From: Stichopus chloronotus
Lineage: Eukaryota; Echinodermata; Holothuroidea; Aspidochirotida; Stichopodidae
Assembly (NCBI GenBank): GCA_021234535.1
Contig: CM037843.1
Location: 19,003,911-19,067,910, forward strand
Reading direction: 5' to 3'
Length of the DNA stretch: 64,000 nucleotides
Of this stretch, positions 1-13,200 are shown piece after piece (position 1 is the stretch's first letter; every line of letters starts with the position of its first letter). The position numbers and the translations under genes are program-made. The notes beneath the pieces are model-generated. The model worked only from the letters and a program-made list of their open reading frames with translations. It was not told where the DNA came from and made no database searches.

Positions 1-250
1 CCGGGAAGTGCCATTGCCGGCCATCTATGCATTTGGAGTTTGTAAAAGTTAACAATTTTCTTGTGCGCTCCGCGCCAATCGGTGGTGGCGCTCATGTATA
101 GGATTCCCAATAGTTCTGGCTGCATAATGCCGGGGCAGACCAGACCCCACCTGTTTAAAATCCAGGGGACCTGATGTGTTCTTTCATAGACTGACGGCAT
201 GGCGATATGCCCCCTCCTCCCGGTGCCGACTCCCCTTAGGGGCAAAAGTT
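1..250 (+). repeat. Dispersed repeat, copy 1
   Basis: Pattern: GCCGGCCAT...TTTGGAG...ATTTTCTTGTGCGCTCCGCGCC...GGTGGCGCTC. Related stretches occur at 1662-1740 (+), 48570-48660 (+), 33886-33940 (-) and 39590-39650 (-). The shared core is a 'ttttcttgt.cgctcc.cg.caa...gtggtggcgctc' string. Probably a MITE or SINE family; ends not defined. Confidence 0.5.
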
Positions 251-1661
251 TTAAGTATAGTTTCTATAGTTATCTTCATTTAGACTTAAGTAAAACTTAA
301 CAGTTTTTGGTTTTTTTATCTCAGCCTTAGTACGCTGAATGATGAATATGCACGGTGTGAATACATCACCACTGTGTTTTGTGAGAAAAAAAGAAGCGAT
401 TCTTTAGGCCAAGTAAAAAAAGAAACTACTTTCTTGCCACCCCGTCCCCACGCATTTTGCGACGCACGACTTTTTCTTTTCTTTTTCTTTTTACTAGGTC
501 ATCAAAAGTATAGGGTTTTTAACCGAAAATGTCTTACCCCGACCGTGGAAATATAGCTATGTCTTTGCAACATAGCAATTTTAAATACAGTCAGTGATGA
601 GGTACGCAAAACAAAAAAAATAAAAGCTTTCTGTTCTACCAACTGGCCATCAGGGTTTCCGCGTGAAAAGAAAAGGCCCCACACACCCAAATATTTTGGA
701 AAGTTCGGACCAGACACTAGTTTTTTTTTTTTTTTTGTGACTTACAATAGTGGGATTGCGTAACTAGTATATACCACTACACCACCGAACTTCTCATATT
801 TTCTTTTTTATTTTAGAGATAACCGACATGACAAGGACTTGAAATGATCACGAACTGATGTTTACTTAATTGTTGGGAAATTGGATGTCATAGCAACGTT
901 AACAATACCAAAATAACGATTCGAAGCCCCTCTGCAAGCCTTTGTCACGAACTGTATCGCTTTGCTATGAACTTCCGCTGAAATCGCCGTATGCCAAGTT
1001 TAGCCGCCAAATATCTGTAGAAGCCACAATCCACTGTAATACTCTTCTTTCCATTTGAAAAGAAAAAGACCTTCCAATGAAAGGCATCGATGCATTTGTG
1101 TATAGATGCATATTTGAGTGTATGGTGGATATACATGAGACGCTAAACAAATATTATGGAATTGTGCGCTCCGTCGCAACAATGTTTAACCATTCCTGGG
1201 TGGGTCAAAGAAAAGAAAACATCGGTCTGTTAACGTGTACATAAACGACGTTCACCAAAGATGATAAGGTTATGGGGTTTTTTTTATCATCTTTAGGCCT
1301 AACACTGACGGCAACGTCCATTGACCTAAACGGAAAGTTTAAATTTCTGAGAAAAGATCACTTTTTCTACACTGTAAACAAATCCAAGTACCAACTGCCA
1401 GTGTGGTAAATGGAAGGTGAAACAAATAAAAAACGAATGAAGTGAAGTGACCAAATGAAACGATAAACTCCCAGCTTCTCCAAATGCTGCTGTCCGCTAT
1501 GTGCATGCCAAACCAGAAAGTGGGGCATCAAGTTGGGGAAATTGGCTCCTTCCCTTGAAAAAAGTGAGGGGCGGCCCAATATTGCAAGGGGTCCAATAAT
1601 TAATGAAAGGAAAGTTATAATTCATCCCGGCCATATTGCTATAGAATTAACATCCAGGAAA

Positions 1662-1740
1662 TGCCGTTTTCGGCCATTTGGAGGGGAGACCAGCAAAGTC
1701 CAACATTTTCTTGTACATGAGACAGCGGTGCCCCTCTTGG
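1662..1740 (+). repeat. Dispersed repeat, copy 2
   Basis: CCGTTTTCGGCCATTTGGAG followed by CAACATTTTCTTGTA matches the 48.57 kb copy closely. It diverges after that point. Confidence 0.45.
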
Positions 1741-1922
1741 AGTGCTTGCGGCACTGCCATCTCCATTTTTTTTTTGTTTCGTTATACGAGGCATTAACAT
1801 TACCAAGTCCTCACGCATTCCAGTATACCACAAAATGTTTGAAATTTAGAAGAAAGCTCGACTTACACCTCTACGCTTTACTGGGAGCTTACTATATGAA
1901 AAGACTCTTTTCTACTTTAGTG

Positions 1923-2020
1923 TATTATTATTATTATTATTGTTATTATTATTATTGTTGTTATTATTATTATTATTGTTGTTGTTATTATTATTATTGT
2001 TGTTGTTATTATTATTATTT
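1923..2020. repeat. Trinucleotide (TTA/TTG)n microsatellite
   Basis: About 33 units of TAT/TTG triplets. Translations on both strands are only Tyr/Cys or Ile/Thr runs, so the open frames across it are artefacts. Confidence 0.9.
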
Positions 2021-2208
2021 TGAAAAGTGTCGGCATCGGTGCTTGTGAGGCAATATATCGTTTAGCACCTTGACTCATATGCCGCCTAGTATATATCGCC
2101 CATTGCTCTATATCTCGCTTCAAAGCATAGCGCAGAGTTAGGTACCATGCAATATAATCTGAAGTCACCACTCAGTGCGGATTTACCGTATTTACTTGTG
2201 TAGGTTCT

Positions 2209-2370
2209 GGCTATTCGCCCTGGACATCTTCGTGCTAATATTTGCAATAATATGCCACAACGGCATCGGAACAACCAGTGACCGATCGAAGTCCATACAA
2301 CCAATCAGAGAAGCGGATACATCAATTGACTGCCGTCGACTGCCGTGTGCAAACTTAAAAATAGACATTA
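2209..2370 (+). other. Possible isolated coding exon with one membrane segment
   Basis: An acceptor-like tacttgtgtag precedes an open stretch that encodes a hydrophobic run (FWLFALDIFVLIFAIICHNG) followed by a polar Cys-containing segment (DCRRLPCANLK). A donor-like gtacgt follows. It is GC-richer than its flanks. I see no neighbouring exon and do not recognise a family. Confidence 0.15.
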
Positions 2371-3025
2371 CGTACGTGCTTTGAAATAGAATTGATTGTA
2401 TTTATACTGTGTATAAAATGTTTGTGCACTGACTTGTACTTGGTTGAGGCTGTTGTCTGCTAGAGCCAAACGTAAATAATTCCTAGCAATAGGTCTTCAC
2501 CTACAGAAATTTATCCACTTTCTGGCAGGAGTCATCTTGTCAAGCGGATGCCATCGAATTGTGCTTCAACTCACAAGTAGCAGAGGTAATAATTGAACAA
2601 AAGCTAAGTTTTAGTACCTGAGTTCCCCTAACCGTTAACGTTAGGTTATTCCCAATGTTAGGTTGGCCCACAGTGAATACCTTCGCTCTGTTTACATGTT
2701 GCGGAGTTAGGCCTAATACTTATCTTTGCTCGAGAGTCGAGACTCGACCAGTACCTCGAGTCCAAGTCGATCAATGCACTCTAAACTCCGATAAGGCTAT
2801 GTGGACAAGGGATTTCGGTACTAATTTAGAATCCGTACCAATCGGACAAGGTATCAGATAACTAAAAGAGTTTGCATAGCATCTATGTTTTACCTTTTTT
2901 TTTCTTTTGCTAGCTTTTTTTTTTATCCTTTTCAGATTTACGAAATCACCGATTTTTTGTGCAATGATCAACATGTAGTGACACCTGTGGAAGAAGTGAT
3001 AGATTATTGCTGAAAGAGAAGCATA

Positions 3026-3110
3026 GGTTAGAGGAGGATTCGAACCTAGATTATCACGATAACTGATGCATCATAAGTCTTACGCATAACCCACCACGCT
3101 GCGAGAGCGG
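3026..3110 (-). mobile_element. tRNA-derived SINE head, degenerate
   Basis: Read on the minus strand it has a B-box GGTTCGAATCC (3036-3046) and an upstream GCGTGGTGGGTTATGCG resembling an A-box region. The acceptor and anticodon stems do not pair, so it is not a working tRNA gene. Confidence 0.35.
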
Positions 3111-3228
3111 TTGTGGTGGTTGAGTGTTCGAAAATGCATACAATTCACAAACGCGTAATCCAACGTAGTCATATAACAGTATAGTCATAACAGTATATAT
3201 ATATTCAAATACTATAAATAAGTATCAA

Positions 3229-3313
3229 CCCCCTAACCCAATCCCCTAACCCTATCCCATAACCCTATTCCCTAACCCTGAATCATGACGCCTAACCCGA
3301 TGCCCTAGCCCTG
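3229..3313 (+). repeat. Degenerate telomere-like CCCTAA stretch
   Basis: Roughly seven variants of CCCTAACCC with AT or AAT spacers. It is too degenerate to be a recent telomere seed. Confidence 0.6.
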
Positions 3314-3319
3314 TTTACC

Positions 3320-6300
3320 GACGCTAGTTAGGCAATACATTCATCATTCGCTATTCAAGGATGGCAGTGAACCGAATCGAACAATAGAATCGAAGCTAGC
3401 AAGCACGTTCATATGGTACGGATTCTAAAGTTGCGCCGGGATTTCAAAGTAAGCACCGTTTGCAATTCAAAGAATATCAAAAACCAGTATTTGCTGCACT
3501 ATATTTCATTTTCATGGAAACATTTTACTCACACAGCCTAACTTTGCATGTTTCAGCATTATTGCTAACTATCATGCTTCAAATCGTACCAAATTATCGA
3601 CCAAAATGACTTCGATCAAACTATCATTCAAAACTTGGATACTAGCAGAAAGGATGTTTTCATCGTTTTTTGTTTAATCATTGTGGTATTAATTTGATAG
3701 ACAATAGTGTGATAGATCTCATTCTGAAGTGATTGACTCAAGCTTTTATGACATAGCCCTAACTAGACTTATGTATGTCATTCTAAAATTTTAAACCTAT
3801 TTCCAAAGAATTACTCAATTTAAACACAACCAAAATGTAGCAAAACGATGAAGGCCTATTCATGAATATTACTGTAAAGTCACATTTATTTTAATCATGT
3901 TTTCATATTTTTAAGATCATACTGTTTGTCAAACCACATGGTACTTCCAGTCTATACCCTGCCATGTGAATAAATATCCCTTAAATTAAAATTGATACAT
4001 CGATAAAGTGTCTGACCTCACGGTGACATTTTGCGCAGAATTGTTTTGAGAACAACTCATCATAGAGTATGATTATATGATTATTTACAGTAAGAAAAAA
4101 CTCATCGACCACACAGTTTCAATTCTCCCAACCACTTGTGTCTAGTTCCTCCTTCAGCCTGTCTTAAATTTCTCCACATGTGTAATCAAAACAGTGTTTC
4201 CTGTGTATGCTGTGTAATATGAGCTACTCTGCATCTTTTGAATTTGTTGTCAATCAAAGAATGAGTACTGTAACTTAGAACCAGTTGAGAATTTTGCTTT
4301 CTGTAAGCCAAAAATGTAGATTAGGTTGATGAGTTAGTGCCTTTAAGTTAGGCTATCTTTAAGAAGAAAAACACCCAAACCCTGTTTACATTTTGCTGTC
4401 AGTTTTAAAATGGCACTTAGGTCTAAGTCAGTCCGACATATACCGCATCGCCATTTGCAAAGCTGTTTGATGTTGAATCACCGTTGCCAAAGACCTCGTT
4501 TGAACTAAAATCCAACAGTTCAGTGATCATTTAGCATCACTAACACATAAGTAAAAGGACTGTAATATTTCAGACCTCCATCTGACCTCTTTTTTCAGTA
4601 CTTAAAAAATACATTCCCTATAACGTCAGTCTACCGTCAGACTAACCTGGAATCTGGATGCAAAATCGATGTCCAACTGAAGGCAAAATGCTTACAGGGA
4701 AGGCATAAGAAGAACTTTAGAACTGCATGCAGTGTTCGTGAATAATTGAGTTGCAAGAGTAGGTAGTTCCTGGGTCCCCCATATGGCATTCATTGGAACA
4801 GTGTTCAAACAGGGATTTGTATGGTGCTCTTAGGAACATCATATAGACCTAAAGTCCTCATGACAGATGTGATAACCACAACAAAAAACCTCAACAAATT
4901 GTGCGAAATCCGCACTCTCCTCATACCACTGACCTGAGTGTCATGAGTTGCACAGGTGCATGGTGTGTCCACATGTACCACAGACATTTGTGTTTGATGG
5001 CTGCAAATATGCCTCAGGAGAGTCTCAAGGTGTCACTTTTGAAGACTGTAAGAACGCCACATAATTCGCGAAAATTATAATCCATTGCACAGTACATGCA
5101 TGAATTTGTGGTTCTTTGATTATGAACTCTTGCCAATAGGCTAGGCTTCTTATAAATCGTAATTGGAAGTGTCACTTTGACAAAAGAACTCAAAACATTA
5201 GGCCTACACATGGAAATTAAATGACCTGTCCAAAACAATCCATGGCATCTGCTAGACATATGTTTACAGTATGTGATGCCCTATGCTACTCTGTTATTTG
5301 ACTTAGCTTATGGCTCGCTTTAGTTGGTTAAAAGTTCTTAAAACAGCACATATCTTGTTTTCAAGTTGTTGTCAGATTACATACAACTGAGGTACTGCTT
5401 GCATGAGAACCCTAGTGTCTATACTGAATTTTTACTCAATCATTGATCAAATCCAATCAGGTGCATTATTCAACTTTAGGTGCCACCATGCTAACTTCAG
5501 CATGAGTATAATGTAAAAATGCAGCCGGGTTAATTTGCATTATTTTACCTTCAATTTCTTTATTGGTTACTTGTTGTTTAAATGGAAAGCTTCATGGAAG
5601 ATTAGATATGTGTACAGTGGAGTTTCGCGTTTCCTTCCTGAAACTAGAAAATATGGTTACAAAAATTACAACCACCCACTGTCCATGATTGCTCATTTGC
5701 TCATGTTCTCGATTATTTTGGAACATTCTAGCAGTTCCCTGATTTACCTCTACTATGACTGTAGACTATGGCTCCATAGCATGGCATTGTAGAGACGAGT
5801 ATTGTAGGCCCATGTATGCAGAGCATCTATATTCTCTCCCAATGGATCAACTAACCGCAACCATGTACAGATACATGCTTTACACAGAAGCTGCAATTAT
5901 TATGCCTCCATGCTGTGCACCATTGGGAGTTTGACTTACTGAAGTCTGTTGTTTGCAAAGAAATAGAAGACATACAGTGTAACTGTAAAAGTAGAAAAAA
6001 ACAACCAAAATTTAGAAGAAATCTTGTTCCTTTCTACATGATTCATTGATTCAATAAATTGTTAATGATAACATGATTCAATACTAACTACTATAGAAAA
6101 TATGTTTTAAGAGAGTGATTCAGTGGTTCGTTGTCATGAGTTTCTTTTCATTTACTGTTCATTCTGTAAGCTTCAGATATTTCAGATTTGTTGGCCAAAG
6201 GACAAAAGGACAACACAGTATATGTGTCCTTGTATGTATTGGTTGCTGGTGATAAACAAGGGCGATAAAAACCTTGTTTTGTCAGACCACTTGTTATTTG

Positions 6301-6484
6301 TGTATGTTGGTTGTACGTACAACACTTCCTTGATTGCAACATGTTTAAAGTAAATATTTTAGTACTATGGGTACCTTGCAACAGATACTGTAATTTGCAT
6401 TTATGACAAGCGGGGTACTGTATCATCAGTTTATTGCTAACAAAAAGTTGTCAAGGAAATGAACTGGATGGTACCTTGCTGTGC
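3320..6484. other. No gene recognised
   Basis: AT-rich sequence with scattered short open frames of random composition. No homology, splice-consistent exon or structured repeat was seen. Confidence 0.5.
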
Positions 6485-6940
6485 ATTCTGAAATCTGAAT
6501 AAATCTCAAAGTACACTTCTGTATACATAAACTGCTTGACTTGTGCCACATAAATAAACAAAGTTTTGCTCTCAGAGGAAATTTGCATTGGTCCTTCTTT
6601 ATCATGACCTACAAATCAAGTGTGTAGAGTACTGTATACCTGTACAGTACATTGAATGTACTGTATGGTGCATAAACTTCCTCGAATGGAACATAAACAT
6701 GTGAAGTTGTATACGTACAAACTAGGTGTTCATACTCTGTATGTATACAGCAAAGTACTCATCAATTTGCTAGCTTACTGTATGCCTGCTAGAGTTACAT
6801 GATGATATTATATTGTTTTAATACTGTCAAATCCTCCCTTCCTCCTCACTACCCCCTTCCCCACACTTTGCCATTGTGTTGCACCTGTGAATGTATAAAA
6901 TTTACCTTAATCATGCAATCCGTTCATGCTCTTCTCAGTC
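6485..6940 (+). repeat. Direct duplication, copy 1 (about 0.45 kb)
   Basis: The block from ATTCTGAAATCTGAATAAAT to TTCATGCTCTT recurs at 7487 with about 1.0 kb offset. The copies differ by scattered substitutions and small gaps. Confidence 0.85.
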
Positions 6941-7486
6941 ATAGTGTGATTCTGTCCCCAGTAGTCATGGGGCAAGATTTTTTTTTCACTCCAACAACCT
7001 TCACTGTGATAACATCTTTCCAGTTCATGGGCAATAAGGCAATAAACATCATCCCTAGCCTTCTCCCCACAGGGGTGAAATGGTGTGAAACTTTAGCTTC
7101 TAAGCTCTTACAGTACTTAAATTCCTTGTTCTGCTTCTCTTATCAGTTTGTTGTCTTATTTCTGCACAGAAAGTGAGGAAATTTTAAGAGAGTTTACCAT
7201 GATTAATTGAAAAGCATGCAGAACACAAACTAGGATGTAGACTATAAACATCCAGAAACAGACCTACTTGTGTGTTGATGGAGTAACCAATATCCCAGCT
7301 AAGATTGCAGTGGTAATTGACCGAAGTTACTGGGCCAGCCCAAGCGTGTAATTTCTGCCTGAGGCAGTCAGTCTCTGTGTAAGTGGTGAAAGAATCCAGA
7401 CCCGGAAATTCCCATACATAGGTCGGGTTCTCCACACAAAAATTCTGCCCCACCATTACAGAGACCAAAATCACCCTATGTATCAT

Positions 7487-7935
7487 ATTCTGAAATCTGA
7501 ATAAATCTCAAAGTAGACTTTTGTATACATGAACTGCTTGACTTATGCCACATAAACAAACAAAGTTTTGCTCTCAGAGGAAATTCGCATTGGTTCTTCT
7601 TTATCATGACCTACAAATCAAGTGTGTAGAGTACTGTATAGTACATTGACTATACTGTATGGTACATCAACTCCCTCGAATGGAACATAAACATTTGAAG
7701 TTGTATATATGTAAAAACTAGGTGTTCATACTCCAAATGTATACAGCAAAGTACTCATCAATTTGCCAGCTAACTGTATGCCTGCTAGAGTTACATGATG
7801 ACATTATACTGTTTTAATACTGTCAAATCCTCCCTTCCTCCTCACTATCCCCCCTCCCACACTTTGCCATTGTGTTGCACCTGTGAATGTATAAAATTTA
7901 CCTTAATCATGCAATGCGTTCATGCTCTTGTCAGT
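7487..7935 (+). repeat. Direct duplication, copy 2
   Basis: Second copy of the 6485-6940 block. The 546 bases between the copies show no gene. Confidence 0.85.
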
Positions 7936-8049
7936 ATCATATTGTGATATGATGATAAGAAGTTGAAGTTGGTGACAGTTTTTATTAACAGCTTCAATCC
8001 TGTTGAGAAAAGACAAAGCACTTGCAAGTGTGTTTGCCTCTACAATCTT

Positions 8050-9060
8050 GGACAAAATTGGGGTGTCCAGGAAGTTTTTTTCCCAGGTCCTTTATGGATC
8101 CTATGGCCCATTTTACAAAATTCTTCAAAATGTATTTCCTCCTACAGATTGCCATGTAGGCCTACAATCTTCATGGTTTGTCATAAAGATACATTGTTAG
8201 TGGTACCTTCATTGTATTCATAAATTTTTGGTCCAAGGCCTCATGTGGCCCATTTTATGAAGTTCTACAGGATGCTTCTGTTACTACAGATTATCTTTTA
8301 CGATGTTGATGCTTTCTCATATTGATGCTCAAGTAGCACCTTTATGGTGTTTAGGACATTTGGATCCAAATCAAAAGATGATCCATCTTGTGAAAAACTG
8401 CAAAATGCTTACCTCTTTCTTTTAGTTAATGCTAAACAGAGTCGACAGCATCGTATACACAGTCATCTTAACGATGTGTCATAGTGATTCTTTGTTAGTG
8501 ATCTGTTTACAGTATAAGTTTTGGTCCATGGTCCAGTGTGGACCCTTTGGCTGGGAAAAATTCTGGAAAATGTTTCTCTTCTTGCAGATTGTCATACATG
8601 TGAACAGCATATCAATGTTTTGTCATTATGATACTGTGGCACCTTAAGCATGTGCTGTACATAAATTTTGAGCCTATGGCCAAGGATTGGTCCTCGGGCC
8701 CATGCATTTTGGGTTTTGAACACAGTATTTTTGAACTCTGAAAGGGTGTCACTATCAGAGTACCATTATGTCAAATCATCAACATTGTTCAACAGAATCT
8801 GTAGGAGAACAAGTTTTTGCAGAATTTCCCAAAATGGGCCACTGGACCATAACCTTGGATCAAGAATTCATGAACATCCTAAAGGTACCACTAAGTTAAC
8901 GATGCATCATTGTGACAAACCAATAGTTTTTGGGCATGAACATCTGTAGTAGGATGACCATTTTGCACCATTTCATAAAGTGGGCCATGAGGCCCACGTG
9001 GGACCTTGTACCAAAAATTCCTGAATACCTCAAATGGCCCACTACCTAAGAAACATTGTG
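8050..9060. repeat. Cluster of about 150-bp diverged repeats in both orientations
   Basis: Recurring elements are TTTTTGGTCCAAGGCC, TGGCCCATTTTA.GAA, TT.CTTCTTGCAGATTGTCAT, GTTTTGTCAT.ATGA and GGTACCTT. Copies near 8060, 8225, 8520 and 8640 run forward. From about 8800 to 9060 the same motifs run in reverse (AAAATGGGCCACTGGACC, AAGTGGGCCATGAGGCCC). Confidence 0.6.
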
Positions 9061-9426
9061 TGCAAGTTTCAAACAAACTCATGAAACCAATGCAAGTAAA
9101 AGCATTTTCAATTATTGTGTAGAGATAACTCATGGATGAATTTGCTCAGAATATCGCATCATACAGTATGACATCATAGAGGAAGAAAGATTTTTTCAAA
9201 GTCAAGCTTCCGACTGTGAAACTTAAAATTTCAATTACATACTGTAACACTGGATGATGTCACAAGTACGCCGAAGGCAGTTTTGGATGTCAATTTGTCC
9301 AAATATTTAGAAAAACCAGTTTTTACAGGGTCGTAGTCTACATGACATAACCTACTGTATGTAACCCTGATCATTGCTGCAAGTACTGTCACCTATGCAT
9401 TTGCTTCAGGCTTTGCAGTGCTTTCT

Positions 9427-10013
9427 AAAGGTTGTGTGACATGCAACCATAAAAGAGCTGTCTTTACTCAAAAGTTGTATCGTGAACCTTGAACGACAAA
9501 TCACTTTGCACAGTTTTTACATATGTAACTGTTTTAAAGATACTGTATTTCTAGTTTCAGTATTTTTGACACAACTATACCTCTGCAAGAATCAGTGATA
9601 TTAAATGTTTTGTGCTGCACAGTGTCAGTATTTCTATTGTTAACCATGTATATTGTGTCCTAATTGCTGTCTGTAGTAGTTTACAACATTAGTACGTAAT
9701 AAGAGTTTTTTTTTTAAAGATGCCAATAATCACTTCCAAATTAAATCTCTCAGGGAAGTGTCCTTGAAATGAACATGGAGAAAGCAGATACTATCATAGG
9801 ACTTTACATGTAATACAGTAGTTCCTCCGTTGACATCACAAATTGGCATACTATACTGTACTTAGTCAATGTTTATTCATGGTTTAGATGTAAAACAAGA
9901 AACAAAATTTGTAAAATGGCCAATATTTGATAGAATTTGTGGCTATTTTCAACATGTTCAATGATCAGTACAACCAATAGTCCAAAGCATCATTTTTATG
10001 TCACACAACCTTT
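9427..10013 (+). mobile_element. MITE-like element, copy 1 (0.59 kb)
   Basis: The left end AAAGGTTGTGTGACATG is mirrored at the right end by GTCACACAACCTTT. Inner sequence (ATAGCCACAAATT... on the minus strand, AAACATTGACTAAGTA) matches copy 2 at 21465-22034 in opposite orientation. No coding capacity. It ends about 210 bases before the gene A start codon. Confidence 0.65.
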
Positions 10014-10223
10014 TGTGTAACGATTCATCAATACTGTTTTAGTAGACATCTATTGTTTGGCCTCACTATCACATTTTGTGCCTCAATTGGACAAGAAATG
10101 TTTTTAAGATGTTTAAGTTTCACAGAATTCATCATCAGACTAAATGTAAACTTTCGTTGGTCGCTTTGGCAGGATCCCAGCGTACTGTTCACCTAGACTG
10201 AGTTGTAGAGTCCCTCAACGGAC

Positions 10224-13200
10224 ATGGAGTTTGGCAGTAAATATGTTTATATGCAAGGGGAAAATGATGATGAGGAAATCAGTCTGGAAGAAGGATTGGA
10301 GAAAGCAAGTCTAGATAACCTGAAGAAAAAAGATGAAGAAGTAAGTGTTTACATTCTTTCAGTAGAATTTGTTGCATGTTAAAATGAGACATACTATTAA
10401 AAGGTTGAGCTGATCCCACACCTACAACTCCTCTTTTTTTTCTAGCTGTGATGAAGTTTAACCTTTGCTTATAATCATGGACATCAAAGTGCCTTACAAT
10501 AGAGACAAAATATTCTAATGAAGGTGTGTTGTGAAAAGCTCTTGTATGTCTTCTGCCACATTTTCGCTTCGTCTGTAGTATGGTGACCACATCTGTAGTC
10601 CCTTGGAATGGATAGGTTTCTGCAGTGGCCACAGAGTACAGTATTTTCATTGACCTCATGGTCACTCAAGGGCGTATCCCCACCTTTGACAAGCCAACTG
10701 CAGGATTGTAACAAGGATTTACAACATTTTTTCCTTTCTCCGTTTGTGGTAGCAAGTGAAACCATGCCGTAAAATTGTTCCGCAGGCAGCGTATAGGTTT
10801 TGCACACGGTGGTCTTGCATTTGCTGTGTGACTGCCCTTTAAACTGAATGGTTGCTCCTCAGAAACTCATTGTGCAATCACTTGATCTTCCTACCATTAT
10901 CCTTCTCCTTTGCTGCTTTTTTCTCGGGAGCATGTTCGAAACTGTTTGAGATACTTTCTGAGACCTTGTAATCAATATGTCAGAAAATTGCCCAGTGACC
11001 AACCCCTAATCTACAGGTACGTAAATAGTGGAAGCATCAGTACGGCCACACAGTTGCACTATGGACCTAATGCAAATGCCTTGCCAGTACCTTGCATCTA
11101 CCTTTGTATGTACAGAAGACCCACAGTTGGCCTACTTTCAGTGCAGGAATGGCCCAAGGCAATCATACGTCATCACTTCAAAAGCCATAGTGTAGTTGCA
11201 GGTTTTTAGTCTCCACAAATTCAAAATGCTCAGTGTGGCTCCCATCATGTATGTGACTGTTACACTTACAGTACCTACCTGTGGAAACTCGGCAGCAGCC
11301 CTGGTGTTGTTATTGACCATCTATTTGTTAAACTCCATTACCGCCATGCAGACATAGACATTAAAGAGACATGCAAAATACCATACGCTGAACGATTCAG
11401 CGTCTCTGACTGATAAACTCTGGAATGTCATTCCAAGGACATGGACCAATACAGGAAAAGATTTTCCACCCACCTTATTACAAGCCAGGGGCTCCCTCAG
11501 TGCGAACTTGGAATCTGCTGATCCCATGGCATGGGCAGGTTTGTAGATGGCTAGCACTTGCAGATTTTCATGGGAAGCAGGAGCAAAGCACACTTGTGCA
11601 CATGTATGAAGTATGGGTAATTAAGTGTCTGTTGACAAAATAGCAAATGCAGCTCCACAATTCACCACTAAAACAAAAGTATAATTGTTCTAACTAGTAC
11701 AATCCCAGCAACTCAGTTGCTTTCATTGGTTAAACTTTGGTTCAGAACACACTTGTTTCCAAGTGACTTCTGAACATGTCTGACTTTCAGGGAGATTAAT
11801 ATTGGAATTTGGACAAAACTTAAAATTGGCTTTGCTAGTCTTAAACTATTTGACACTCTTACAGTACCTTTCACATCAGGCTTGTTTTGTTAAATATTTC
11901 ATATATCAATATAAATCAATAAAGTCCAAATATTTTCCTTTGAATAGGGAGAACTGTGCATGCTGGATATTTTGGATACAGCTGGACAAGAAGAATTTTC
12001 ATCTCTACGTGAGATGGTGAGTATGCTTGCAATAAATTTGCTGTATGAGACAAATGAGGTTGTGTCACATTTAGAAATAGCAGGTACAGTTAAATACATT
12101 CCATTATGGACTTTGAGAGTAATATATATTCATGATCCATATTAATTTTGCAAAATGAGCATTATTTGGCATTTGCAAGTCTTTTGCTCTTTCCTAATGA
12201 ATATGAATTTGTGTCAGTTTCTTTGTTTTCCTTTGATCCTAACTGTGCAGAAGACATATTTAAAGGGTCTGCATGACTCCAAATGTAAAGTAGCATTTCT
12301 AATGTGAAGTGTTTGTTGTCTGACGATAGGCATATTCTGATTGCAATTGAGTCAAAATGCAAAATAATGTAGCTCTGACATTCTAATCAATTACAGAGCA
12401 TGTAGAACTATTTGGGATGCATTTTTGTAACACCTTATGTACATTATGTATCATGCATCAGAGCCCAAATGAACACTCTTTACCTTGCATCACTTTTCTT
12501 GCCAAAAAATTGGTTAAGAGAATTCCTGTCTTTGCATAACATACAGTAAACACCCTCATTTTACCTTGTCTGTGATGCTGCTGTACAGTATCTCGTCTTC
12601 ACCAGAACCCGTACTGCATAACTTTCATAATTGATTAAATACATACACAATTTTCAGTGAAAAGTTTGTAAGTTCAAGTTGTATGCATTAGTAAAGATGT
12701 AATGATGATAAGTAAGCATTCATTGAATATTACAATCAATGTAATAATAAGTATAAATATTACAAGCAACATTAATATTACAATACCGTACTGTATAGTT
12801 ACTCTACAGTAGAATAATCAGTCGAATGCATTGTTTTTAATTGACTTGTGGCAAAGAATGCCTTCTTTTTCTGCAGGCAATGAATCTCCCACAGTAATTG
12901 AATATATCATAAATGTTTCATTATCTTGCCCAGTTACATCTGTTTATGCACATTATAAAATGCATTAAGGATTTATTTTACCCAAGTGCAAATGTTCTTT
13001 TTCACTTGCTCTAATGCCCTAGAATGTTGTGGTTCATTTTGTGTTTTTTTTTTTTTCTTTTTGCAGTATATGAAATCAAGTCAAGCTTTTGTAATAGTGT
13101 ATGCCATCAATGACAAGAACAGTTTTCAAGAGGCTCTAGCTATTTACACATTGGCGGAAAGAATTCAAGGAGCATCAGTTTCTGCAGTGAGTTCTCCCTC

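Noticed and set aside
1533..2171. Open frames up to 171 codons on both strands
   Set aside because: Composition is set by the TTR microsatellite and a dispersed repeat. No homology or conserved motif.
10484..10807. Minus-strand 107-codon open frame in gene A intron 1 as a gene
   Set aside because: No recognised family, no splice context, and frame breaks around it. Kept only as possible transposon debris.
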